A DNA stretch of 64,000 bases from Rostratula benghalensis (Eukaryota; Chordata; Aves; Charadriiformes; Rostratulidae). A program made the position numbers and the translations under genes. The stretch lies in contig VXAI01000377.1 of NCBI GenBank assembly GCA_013399305.1, forward strand, positions 558,001 to 622,000, given 5' to 3'. Under the pieces are notes generated by a model. The model saw nothing but the letters and a program-made list of their open reading frames with translations, searched no databases and had not been told where the DNA came from. How positions within the stretch are numbered: the first letter of the stretch is position 1; each line of letters starts with the position of its first letter. This document shows, one piece after another, positions 1-9,648 of this stretch.

Positions 1-229
1 GAATTAAAATGCAAACAGCCTAAGTATAATAAGGGCCTAGGTACACAGTGCTGAAAATTTACCCAAAGTATAAAAATAAGTGAATCAATGGTTGTGTTCT
101 TAACCTATTCACTGACTTTTATGCTTCTAATTAACTATTCTCATCCATAGTGATGCTAGAGTCATTTATTGAAAAAGCATTTCATAGTGAACAACAAAAC
201 TATTAAGAAAGGAAGCCGTTCTTTCCACT

Positions 230-303
230 CCTTTGAAAGACAACAGCTTGACACTCTGTGTATCCTGTCTGAATTTAAAGATACTTAGTTTGTCTTTCAA
301 AGG
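230..303. repeat. Inverted repeat, 14-bp perfect arms
   Basis: The left arm cctttgaaagacaa (230-243) is exactly complementary to ttgtctttcaaagg (290-303). The 46-nt loop also contains a 5-bp GTATC/GATAC pairing. The internal loop is asymmetric, so it does not look like a standard pre-miRNA. It could be a chance palindrome or a remnant of a small transposon. Confidence 0.8.
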
Positions 304-306
304 ATG

Positions 307-328
307 ATTGTGACAAAGCTGTCACAAT
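307..328. repeat. Inverted repeat, 8-bp perfect arms
   Basis: attgtgac (307-314) pairs with gtcacaat (321-328) around a 6-nt loop. It lies 3 bases after the preceding inverted repeat. Confidence 0.75.
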
Positions 329-421
329 ACAGCCCATCTTTTAATCACAAGTGATAATGAGATAGGATATTCCTGGTCTGTTTTTACTGACTGTATCATC
401 ATCGTGTACATGACCGTATCA

Positions 422-455
422 TCCAACATGGCTAACATCAGTCAGCCATGTTGGA
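422..455. repeat. Inverted repeat, 12-bp perfect arms
   Basis: tccaacatggct (422-433) pairs exactly with agccatgttgga (444-455) around a 10-nt loop. It is the third perfect stem-loop within 226 bp. Confidence 0.85.
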
Positions 456-556
456 AAAATTAGACTCAAGCTCCCATTTGTCTGCAATATCAAACCATCT
501 AGCAATGCAGATGAAAACACAACACATCACAACTTGTAGCCCATGCTTCAAATTGC

Positions 557-1119
557 AGAATAATCATAGAATTGGCTAGGTTGAAAGGGACCTTTAAGAT
601 CAGCTAGCCCAACCATCAACCTGACTCTGACAAAAACCAACCACCTATCACTAAACCATGTCTGAACATTATATCAACACGCCTCTTAAATACATACAGG
701 GATGGTACCTCAGCCACCTCCTCATGAGCCTGTGCTGGCAAGATCTTCCCAGGCACTGAGGTCAGACTGACAGGCCTGTAGATCTCCAGATCATCCTTTC
801 AAACCTTCTTGTCAATAGGCATTGTATTTGCTAGACACCGGTCAGCTGGGACCTCCCCAGTTCACCAGGACTGCTGGTAAATGATGGAAACTGGCTCAGT
901 GAGCACTTCCACCAGCTCTCTCAGTACCCTCAGGTGGATCCCATCTGGTCCCATAGACTTGTTTATATTGAGATGTTGGAGCAGGTCCCTCACCACCTCC
1001 CTTTGGACTACAGTGGCTTCATTCTGCTCCCCACCCCTATCTGCTAGCTCAGCAGGCTGGCTACTCAGGGAACAACCTTCTCTACTTCTAAAGCCTGAGG
1101 CAAAGGTGGCATTAAGTAA
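557..1119 (-). mobile_element. CR1 LINE, 5'-truncated, large internal deletion
   Basis: The minus strand reads as CR1. 557 to about 737 is the 3' end: tail with ATTCTATG, 'gatggttgggctagctgatcttaaaggtcc', then the last codons of the reverse transcriptase. From about 741 to 1119 the minus strand reads the start of the reverse transcriptase domain, including the motifs NKSMGPDGIH, VLRELVEVL, TGEVPAD and YRPVSLTSVPGK, with stops. The two parts belong about 1.05 kb apart in a normal element, judged against the copy at 7665-9648, so most of the catalytic domain is missing at the junction near 738-741. CR1 is the main avian LINE and spreads by target-primed reverse transcription. This copy is dead. 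Confidence 0.9.
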
Positions 1120-4100
1120 TTATGTGAAATAATAACTGACATATTTAAGTTTCAGATAGTTCTAAAAATAATGCTGCAAACTGTAAAGAAATAATAATAG
1201 AACAGGCCACTTAAAGACCAGAGCACCTGTGCTTTTTACCACTGCAATTTGGCATTATATACTTGCATATCAATGATGTCACCTAAGACATATTGGTATT
1301 TCCTCACATGGAAACAGTCTTTTTTTCCACTTAATTTAAACTGTAGTTGAAGTTCTAGGGGACCATGGTAAAAAATTGCTTACCTTTCTATGTATTTATT
1401 TGTATGTCCAGTTATAGCTACTATTTTACACAGTTAAAACTTTTTTCCCCTCTTCACCCTATTTTCACTCTTTTAACAAGCATAGAACCCATAAAGCAAG
1501 GAGCATATGAGCACTCATCACCAGAGTCAAACCTGTTCACTATGATCAGAGTAATTCTATTATCCATGTTAGTTCACTAATGATAAATGACACAAAAGGG
1601 GACAAAAAGTGAGTTGGGCTCTCAGATCTCCTCTTGAATACCCATGAAGGAAGCACACGGTTCTGTGAAAAGTAAAACTACTGAAAGCGTGTCCCTGTGG
1701 ATTTAGCTCCTGTGGTTCAACCACCAGTTGGGCCAAGGTACAAATTCTCACTGACCTTCCTCAGTGAGCAAGGAAAAAAAAATTAAGATAATTTCTGCAT
1801 GGCAGCTGTGGTGTCTAATGAGAGCTGATCTGCCAATAAACTCTCATGTATATAACTGGAAAGGTAGGAATAAATATGTACATAATAAATTTCTGCTTAA
1901 TAGGAAGAAACCATGAAAACCATTTTGGAGGCAATATAAAAGTTACAAAACTATAAGAAGTTTTACAGATTACCTTTTCATAGATGATAGAACATAAAAG
2001 AACAAGCTTTACTAATAAAGCATCCATACACTGCAGAGTCCCCCACTCTCCATTTCTAAAATAACACTTAAAAAAAAAAGTCAAATGCTTTCCACTGGCA
2101 GTTGGGGATTTGGAAGCGATATCTTGAACTTATAAAAACTGTAACAGCATGTAATTACAAATTACAACATACACCATGGACAGTAAAATATTCAACAAAT
2201 TAGATTGATCATTTATCTATATATTTCAATAAATGTTAATTTACTGCAAGTACTGTACCCAATTTTAATTCTCACACATTGTAAAACACAGTCCAGCCAA
2301 AGCTAATGTTGTCTACATGATTTTCCAGTAATTCATGATAAGATTGATGCAATAATTGAATTTTTAAAGCAATTTTGTGTAAGCTACAAGCATATTAAGC
2401 TCTCATAATGACATGTAAAACAGCTTATAATCCATTCTTCTCCACAGAAACATGGAAAACAGTTCTTCAAGAATAAATTTTTAAAGAGACAAAAATCTAG
2501 TAGTGCAGGTCCTCACTGAAAGCTGAACACATGTATAATTTCACTACAAAAATAACCATATCAATCATTCAGAAAAATAACATTTTTATTATTTCAACTA
2601 CAAAACTGCAGGGCAGACATCAAAAAAACCTAATGTTCTGGTGATGATTATGTCTAATTTAATGTCTCCGGAGTCATTCTGGATTTCTTTACATACAATC
2701 AACACAAAAACCTTCTCCAACAGTTACCCAGACCCATTGCCTCAGTGCACTTATTCCTAAACATGCCTGTTGATTCTGATGATGTGATACAAGCTTTTGT
2801 TGACTATTTCACTTCCAATACATTGTCACTGTTAACAGAATGAAAACAATTTCCAGCTGAGTTCATGTTCAATCCTCCTATTGTCATACTAGAACTTAAA
2901 AATACCTAGGTAATATTTCCAATGTTTAAAGTAATATTTCACTGATTTATAAACATTAATAACAATTTAAACTTAATTTATCAAATAACATATATACATC
3001 ACAATACACATATACGTATTTTTATGCATGAAATTCACACCTACAAGAGTGAATGACTGAAAATTACATACATATGCATGTAAATATATAGAACTCACAG
3101 GTTTTGGCACAGTTCTCCTCCATACCTAGAACACCAAAATGCAATAAATCCATTTATAATCATCCTCCAAGCAGAAGAAAAGTTTCCCATAAATGTTGTC
3201 ATTTGACCTTTTGATAAAAGGTCACCAAAAGGCCATCGATCTCTCATTGGATTTCAATTACACACACTTTTGAACCAAGGATCTTTACATTTACTGCTCT
3301 CATTTATCACAGAATGTTGATTACAGGAAACATCCAGATACTGACATTTCAAAGGTCAGTTTGTAATTTTTAAAAATTCACCTCCATTATTCATTTTAGT
3401 GCATGCTCTGTTACAAAAGTAATCCATTAGAAACACAAGTTTACTTCCTGATCTAAATAACTTATATTAGAAGCTCAGATTTGAGTGGAATTTAAAAAAA
3501 TAGTAAAATGAAACCCAACTGATTACACTAGTTATTTATCAGAGGAAAACATTTTTCTCAATATAAACCCTTTCAATTTGGTACAGACATAGGGGCTGTT
3601 ATTTGGTTTGGGGTTTTTTTGTTGTTCTTGCTTTTACTAATTATATTCTAGATAAAGGAATGATACCAAACTTGAAAACAAGTGGTGCGTATAGTCTTAA
3701 TTTCTGAGCTACAACATTGCCACACACAATGTCTGTAGCATAACACCTCCACAGACTCTTGTTCTTCAAGTTCATGCTTACTCGACACAGCAGGCACGTC
3801 TATTCAGCTCCTACATTCTGTTTCCACATTTCAGTGAAACACGTTCTTTTTTTAAATGCTCATAAAATAAATGTCTTCTTCCCATACATTTCAGTCATTT
3901 CAACTGTAATAAATGTCATAGATTACACAGGAAAACTAAAGAATTTATCCAAAATCTTAAATTGATGTTCTATTGCAATAATAAAGTGAAATAAATTCTG
4001 ATAGTTCTGCGCACTAATATGACGTTCACTTTATTAGAAAAGGGAAACACTCACCTGAGATTTATGTATTTTTTAATAAGACACAAAGGTACTTGCTTCC

Positions 4101-4773
4101 CTCACCAACAGTAATTCTGGTATCTTTGTATTAAGGTATTTCTAGTTGAGCTTGAAAAATTCACAGGTATACATCTTCATACAGACACAGCTACTGTGGT
4201 GATCTGTAAATGCATATTAGAACACAAATGGCTTTTTATGTACTTGATAAAGTATTCAATAGATGCAAATGCCACAAAAATCACCTCCGGGTTTTCCTTT
4301 CCCCCCCCCAACTCTGCTACCAGCCCTGGCATTTTGCCACAAAATTATATTGCCTTTTCAATTCTCTATGGATATTTAACTTCAAAAGAAAGCTTGATAA
4401 TTTCTGAAGTCCATTATTCTGTAACTAATTCACACGGATGAGCCCTGTACAACTGCAGGCTTCAGCAGCCTTGTTTGTAAAGTGCTCATTCACATCAGGG
4501 TTGAGATGGTGAGATCTTTCACATTTGGAGAGATCCACTGACTTGCATTAGCCAGGAATTCTTATGTATCTAAGCAGGTATCAACCTGTTAGAGAAAAAG
4601 CTATAGGACTGGGGTAAAAAATGTGCCATTCTTAAGCTTCAACAGTAACAAAGTCCCAAAGCCTAACAAACTGTCCCACAAAATTCTGGTCAGGAATCCT
4701 AATGCGCTTTTTCAGTGCACATTTTCATATGTTTAATTGACCTGTGGTATTACATCTCAACTTTATTTCAAGC
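1120..4773. other. Unique non-coding DNA, nothing recognised
   Basis: AT-rich, with only short open frames and no repeat family recognised. It contains a 19-bp hairpin at 3205-3223 (arms gacctttt/aaaaggtc around gat) and a run of nine C at 4301-4309. Confidence 0.6.
3205..3223. repeat. Short perfect hairpin
   Basis: gacctttt and aaaaggtc flank a 3-nt loop. It is a small palindrome with no sign of function. Confidence 0.6.
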
Positions 4774-4837
4774 CATTGAGGTTTGGGCCAGGTTAGCAAA
4801 TGATGAGACAACACATGCTGGCCTCCACCCCTCATTC

Positions 4838-4877
4838 CAAGGAAAGAAAGGAGAGATCAAGGAAAGAAAGGAGAGAT
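4838..4877. repeat. 20-bp exact tandem duplication inside LTR copy 1
   Basis: caaggaaagaaaggagagat occurs at 4838-4857 and again at 4858-4877 with no mismatch. Copies 2 and 3 of the LTR have a single purine-rich stretch here, so the duplication arose in this copy. Confidence 0.85.
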
Positions 4878-5170
4878 ATAAAGAGATTTATGAGCTTAGA
4901 AGGAACTAAACTACTTTAATAAAGTATTCCTAATAAAATAAAAAGGATATAATTAAATAGACACAATACATACAAAACCTTATCATGTTTCCAGGAAGAT
5001 GTCACCAACATCTGGGAAGTCCCAGACTGGACTCAGCAACTTACTAGAACCAGATTCAGGAACAAACAGATCAGCATCAAAGACAGAAAAACAGACAGGG
5101 TCCTGGTCACTTATCACCCAAGGAAGAAGAGACCCACTGAAGAAAAGGATGTATCCCTTTGCTCCCTCAG

Positions 5171-5178
5171 CTTTTATA
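5171..5178 (-). promoter_or_regulatory. TATA box of LTR copy 1
   Basis: TATAAAAG on the minus strand, in a block (…TATAAAAGCTGAGGGA…) conserved in all three LTR copies. Activity is not implied. Confidence 0.45.
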
Positions 5179-5434
5179 CTAACCATGCTGCAGGTGGGAT
5201 GGAACATCCTATCGGTGGGTTTGGGTCACCTGACCTGTCTGCCCCTCCCCACAGGTGGGAGCCCTTGGAGGGGGAGGGGGCAAACAACAAAGTCAGTTGA
5301 CCCAGGTTGCCCCAGCTACAAACACAAACCAGAGCTTCTCTGTCAGTTTCAGAGTGTTAGAAGAGGCTTAACCAAGAAGCCACCAAACCACTGAACAGAA
5401 AGTTGGCTCTTCTGCTCCACCCCAGACCAGCACA

Positions 5435-7664
5435 TGTGCATATGTATATACACTGGGGTATATTCTGATAGAGACCATGTGGGATAACAGGGCTCCGCAG
5501 AATAATGATATACCTGCATCAATACCAAACAAAATCAATCCTAGGACTGGTATTGCCCTTTCCCTTTGGAATATATGTTCAGTGCACTTTAAATGCTTAA
5601 AATAGATATGCTCAAGAGTAGCGTTATGACTTCTTGTGTAGGGACAAGTCCCTCTATCAACATTGCATACTGGCTGCCATTCCTGAAACCCATTGTTCTT
5701 TGGTTGCAAAGCGGCACGCAGTTAAGGTCCAAAATCACTAAAATCTCTCAACTGTTTTAATGGCACAGAAGATGGCTAACAACCATGACCTGCTGTGACC
5801 AAAATGTGTATGAATTGTTGCTTCTGAAGATACAGGCTTACCAATGCAGGATCAGCCCTTTGATGTGCCCATGTAACTTGTCTACTGTACCAATGCAGGA
5901 TCAGCCCTTTGATGTGCCCATGTAACTTGTCTACTGTAAGAAGAAATCTCCCTGCATTAGTAAATTCTTACATTTAACATGTAGAAATTTACCAAAACAA
6001 AAGAAAAAAATCATGTGCTTTCTATTCCCACAGCCCAGGCTTTTTTGACTTCTATTTTCTAGAGAGCTGCAGCATGTCAGATGGCTGCTCTCGTTTAAAC
6101 CAAGAATTGAACTGGTCCCTCAGGTCCTTCAGATTTGAGAAACTGAAAAAACACTTTTTAAAAATTACTTCCTCTTCCATTACTTCCATGCTCTGGACTG
6201 ATTATGGCATTTCCTGCTTCATAAGAAAGGAGAATACTAAACCACAGCTGGCAGGATACTGTACTCCCATTTCATTAATCTTTTTAATACAAATTAATAA
6301 TATTCTCTAATTTTTTGATGGGATGATCATACTTCCTTATGCATCATGAGAAGCACTTTCCCTAGACTAAATTCCAGCTAGTGCTCTATAATCATCCAGG
6401 AAGAGCTATTAGGAGTTCTTTTATTTCTCTGTGTTTGACAGACAAATGATTACTATACAGCAGCGTAACAGGGAGACCCCATGCTATTCTCTCCTCCCAT
6501 AAACTGTCCTTTGCTTTCCTCCTGCACTGAGCCCAGCTCAGCACAATGAGATGCAGGGAACAGAGAACAGAAGCATTAGAGGGGAGATTATAAAATTGGA
6601 AAGAAGCTACGTTTTCCACTTGCAGATAATTTTTTATCCACACAGATTATCCAGGATGTACTTTACATGTAATATTTTTCAATCCTCATTCAGAAATATT
6701 TAGGATTTTGTAGTGTTTGCAGCGTTGCTTAGATTGCTGTTAATCTTAGCAATATAAACGAAGTTAGGCAAATACTCATGAGCTATACCTTTGCTATGGT
6801 ATACATTTCAGCAATTTATTTGTTCATAGCATTACAGCTCTTAATTATGCGTTGTGTCTGGATTTACTAGCAGAAGCTTGATACTCAATGAAACATGAAC
6901 TTTAGAATTGAGTGGGGCAGCTATTTTTTGCCTGAACTAATTTGCTAAGTTAAATGTAATTGAACAATTTCCTCCATCTAATATTCTAAGGAGAATTACA
7001 AAAGCAAACTACCTGAAAGAGTTATTTGCTACTTACCGCAACAGCATAATGCAATTCTTTTTATGTTCCTTAACTCAGTCCACTTCATAAAGTGAACTAA
7101 TTTGAGCTGTAGATATATCAACTGTCTTGTATTGCATTCTACATGAAAACTGTTGTTGTTAGCTGAGTAACATTTTCCTCTTGCTGAAATGTATTTATGT
7201 ACTAAAGTAGTTTTAAGGTGTTTTCATTAGCATGTTTGTTAGGTACTGGCTTTGATCTCAAATATCTACAGCAGAAGGAGTTATCTGGAACACCATAGCT
7301 CAGAAGATGTATTACAGACTAAAGCAAAACACCTAAGTGTCAGCTATAAAGGAAAAAAAGAAAATCATGCAATGTTATAAAAAGGATAAAGTGCTCCAAA
7401 AATACAATACTGCCTAACTGAGCAGCAATCTGATCCATTTCACTGTTATTACAATTAATTGAGTTACTGGAGGACAATTTTAAAGCCATGTGGGTACTTT
7501 CAAAATACACAGCTGAAAAAACCAACTAAAGATGGAATGAAAGATCCAAATTTTCCAAAGATATAGAGTGTATGTCTCAACTGAAGTATAAGTCACTACT
7601 GCTCGTATAAATCTCAAATCTGAGTTCAGCTTAACAGTAGAATGTCTGGATCTAGACCTCATCT
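5435..7664. other. Unique non-coding DNA with one tandem duplication
   Basis: No gene or repeat family recognised apart from the exact 49-bp duplication at 5840-5937. Short open frames in this interval have no recognisable content. Confidence 0.6.
5840..5937. repeat. Exact 49-bp tandem duplication
   Basis: 5840-5888 and 5889-5937 are identical, beginning accaatgcaggatcagcc and ending cttgtctactgt. The lack of any difference suggests a recent duplication or an assembly artefact. Confidence 0.95.
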
Positions 7665-9648
7665 CTAATAGCAAGAAATCAGGCAAGGGAAGCAGGAGAC
7701 CTGCATGGTTAAGCAGGGAGCTTCTGAAAAAGCTCAAGTGGAAGAAGGGAGTTTACAGTGCATGGAAGAAGGGACTGACCACTTGGGAAGATTACAAGAA
7801 TGCCATCAGAGCAGCCAGGGATGAAATGAGGAAAGCCAAGGCCTCCTTGGAATTAAACCTGGCAAGGGATGTCAAGGTCAACAGGAATAGTTTCCTCAAG
7901 TATATTGGAGGCAAAAGGAAAACTAGAGAAAATGTGGAATGAGACAGGTGCCGTGCTGACAGAGGATGCAGAGAAGGTGGAATTGCTGAATTCCTTCTTT
8001 AGTTCAGTCTTTACTGTTCAGGCCAGCCCTCAGAAGTCCCAGACTGTGGAGGTAACAGAGAAAGCCTGGACAAAGGAAGACTTCCCCTTGATTGAGGAGG
8101 ATCAAGTTAGAGATCAGTTAAGTGAACTGGATATCCACAAATCACATAATCTGGCATTATAAGGGACATCTGGAGATCACATAGTCCAACCTCCCTGCCA
8201 GAGCAGGTCCACCTAGAGCAGGTTGTACAGGAACATATCCAGGCAGGTTCTGATGGGATGCACTCATGAGTGCTGAGGGAGCTGGCAGAAGTCATCGCTA
8301 GCCCACTCTCCAATCATCTTTGAAAGGTCCCAGAGAACAGGTGAGGTGCCTGAGGACTGTAGGAAAGCCAACATCACTCCAATCATCAAAAAGGACAAGA
8401 AGGAAGACCCAGGAAACCACAGGCCAGTCACCCTTACTTCCATCCCTGGAAAGATAATGGATCAGCTTGTTCTAGGTGTAATCTCAAAGCATGTGGAGGA
8501 AAAGAAGCTATCAGAAGTAGTCAACACAGATTTACCAAGGGGAAATCACGTCTGACTGACCCCATAGCCTTCTGTGATAGCATGACTAGGATGGGTAGAT
8601 GAGGGGAGGGCGGTGAATGTTTCCTACCTTGAATTCAGCAAGGCTTTTCAAACCATCTCCCACAGCAGCCTCATAGGCAAGCTTAGCAAGTGTGGGTTAG
8701 ATGAATGGACAGTGAGGTGGATTGAAAACTGGCTGAAAGAGCTCAGATGGTCACGATTAGTGGCACAGAGTCCATAACACGTGGTCCCCACAGGTCAGTA
8801 CTGAGTCCAGTCCTGCTTATTATTCATCAATGACCTGAACAAAGGGATGAAATGTACCCTTGGCAACTTTGCTGATGGCACAAAACTGGGAGGGGTGGCT
8901 GACATACTAGAAGGCTGTGCCACCATGCAGTAAGACTTGGACAGGGTTAGGGGCTGACCTGCTGGAGAGCAGCTCTGAGGAAAAAGATCTGTGAGTCCTG
9001 GTGAACAGGAGGATGACCATGAGCCAGAAATGTGCCCTTATGACCAAGGCAGCCAATGGCATCCTGGGGTGCTTCAAGAAGAGTGTGGTCAGCAGATCGA
9101 GGGAAGTCATCTTCCCCCTCTACTCTGCCCTGGTGAGGCCCCATCTGGAGCACTGTGTCCAGTTCTGGGCTCCCCAGTTTAAGAAGGACAGAGATCTGCT
9201 GTCCTTCATGGGTACAGCAGAGGACCACAAAGATCATTAGGGACCTGGAGCATCTCTCTTATGAGGAAAGGCTGAGGGACTTGGGTAAGCTTAGTCTGGA
9301 GAAGACTGTGGGGATCTTAATGCTTATAATCAATGCTTATAGGTGTCAGGAGGATGGGTCCAGTCTTTTTTCAGTGGAGCCCAGTGATAGGACAAGAAGA
9401 AATGGGCACAAACTTGAACATAAGAAGTTCTATCTAAACATGAGGAGGAACTTCTTTACCTTGAGGGTGGCAAAGCACTGAAATAGGCTGCCAGAGAGGT
9501 GGTTGAGTCTCCGTCTCTGGAGACATTCAAAACCTGCCTGGGTGTCATCCTGTGCAATCTGCTTTAGGAGGACCTGCTTTGGTAGGGGGCTTGGACTAGA
9601 TGATCTCCAGAGGTCCCTTCCAACCCCATTTGATTTTGTGATTCTGTA
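7665..9648 (+). mobile_element. CR1 LINE, about 2 kb, 5'-truncated and inactive
   Basis: It carries most of the reverse transcriptase ORF and the full 3' end. Frame-shifted pieces read in order: WLSRELLKKLKWKKG and LELNLARDVKVNRN (7700-7900), a region before the polymerase (7980-8140), VLRELAE (8270), NHRPVTLTSIPGK (8420-8455), a motif-A region at about 8625-8655, GNFADGTKLGG at 8862-8894, [17 protein letters not shown] (9019-9070), [19 protein letters not shown] (9100-9155), YEERLRDLG (9260) and [10 protein letters not shown] (9390). The 3' end reads 'gggcttggactagatgatctccagaggtccc' and stops at an ATTCTGTA octamer. Many stops and frameshifts, altered catalytic residues and a nested insertion at 8147-8248 make it inactive. 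Its start is set by loss of CR1 similarity and could be off by tens of bases. The tail is of a different subfamily from the other copies here. Confidence 0.93.
8147..8248 (-). mobile_element. CR1 3'-end fragment nested in the larger CR1
   Basis: In plus orientation the stretch 'gggacatctggagatcacatagtccaacct…aggcaggtt' is the reverse complement of a CR1 3' end. It splits the host codons HKS and (P)DGMH, which are contiguous in other CR1 copies. The tail type matches the host element's own 3' end. About 100 bp long, it must have arrived after the host copy. Confidence 0.8.

Larger units (their letters stand above)
1..556. other. Unique AT-rich non-coding DNA with stem-loops
   Basis: No open frame or repeat family recognised. 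It holds three perfect inverted repeats (230-303, 307-328, 422-455), listed separately, just outside the 3' end of a minus-strand CR1. Confidence 0.6.
4774..5434 (-). mobile_element. Endogenous retrovirus LTR, copy 1 (degraded)
   Basis: It aligns along its length with the LTRs at 12862-13614 and 26715-27250. Shared landmarks in plus orientation are the AT-rich 'aatgaaatagacacaatata'-like block, 'gactggactcagtgct', 'acagacagggtcctggtc', 'cctcagcttttata' and 'gggtcacctgtcctgtc'. The minus strand carries TATAAAAG at 5178-5171, which sets the orientation. Both termini are decayed (minus-strand start near TGTGCTGGTC at 5434) and I find no matching target duplication, so the exact ends are uncertain by a few bases. 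No internal retroviral gene sequence adjoins it, so it appears to be a solo LTR. It also contains a 20-bp tandem duplication. Confidence 0.85.

Noticed and set aside
4021..4080. Perfect donor CAG|GTGAGT on the minus strand near 4054
   Set aside because: No pyrimidine-tract acceptor precedes it within an open frame, so no exon can be drawn.
7036..7105. Minus-strand open segment ending in donor GCG|GTAAGT
   Set aside because: The acceptor is weak and the peptide unremarkable. Similar 60-70 nt open segments beside good donors occur several times here (also near 14427), so this is chance level.
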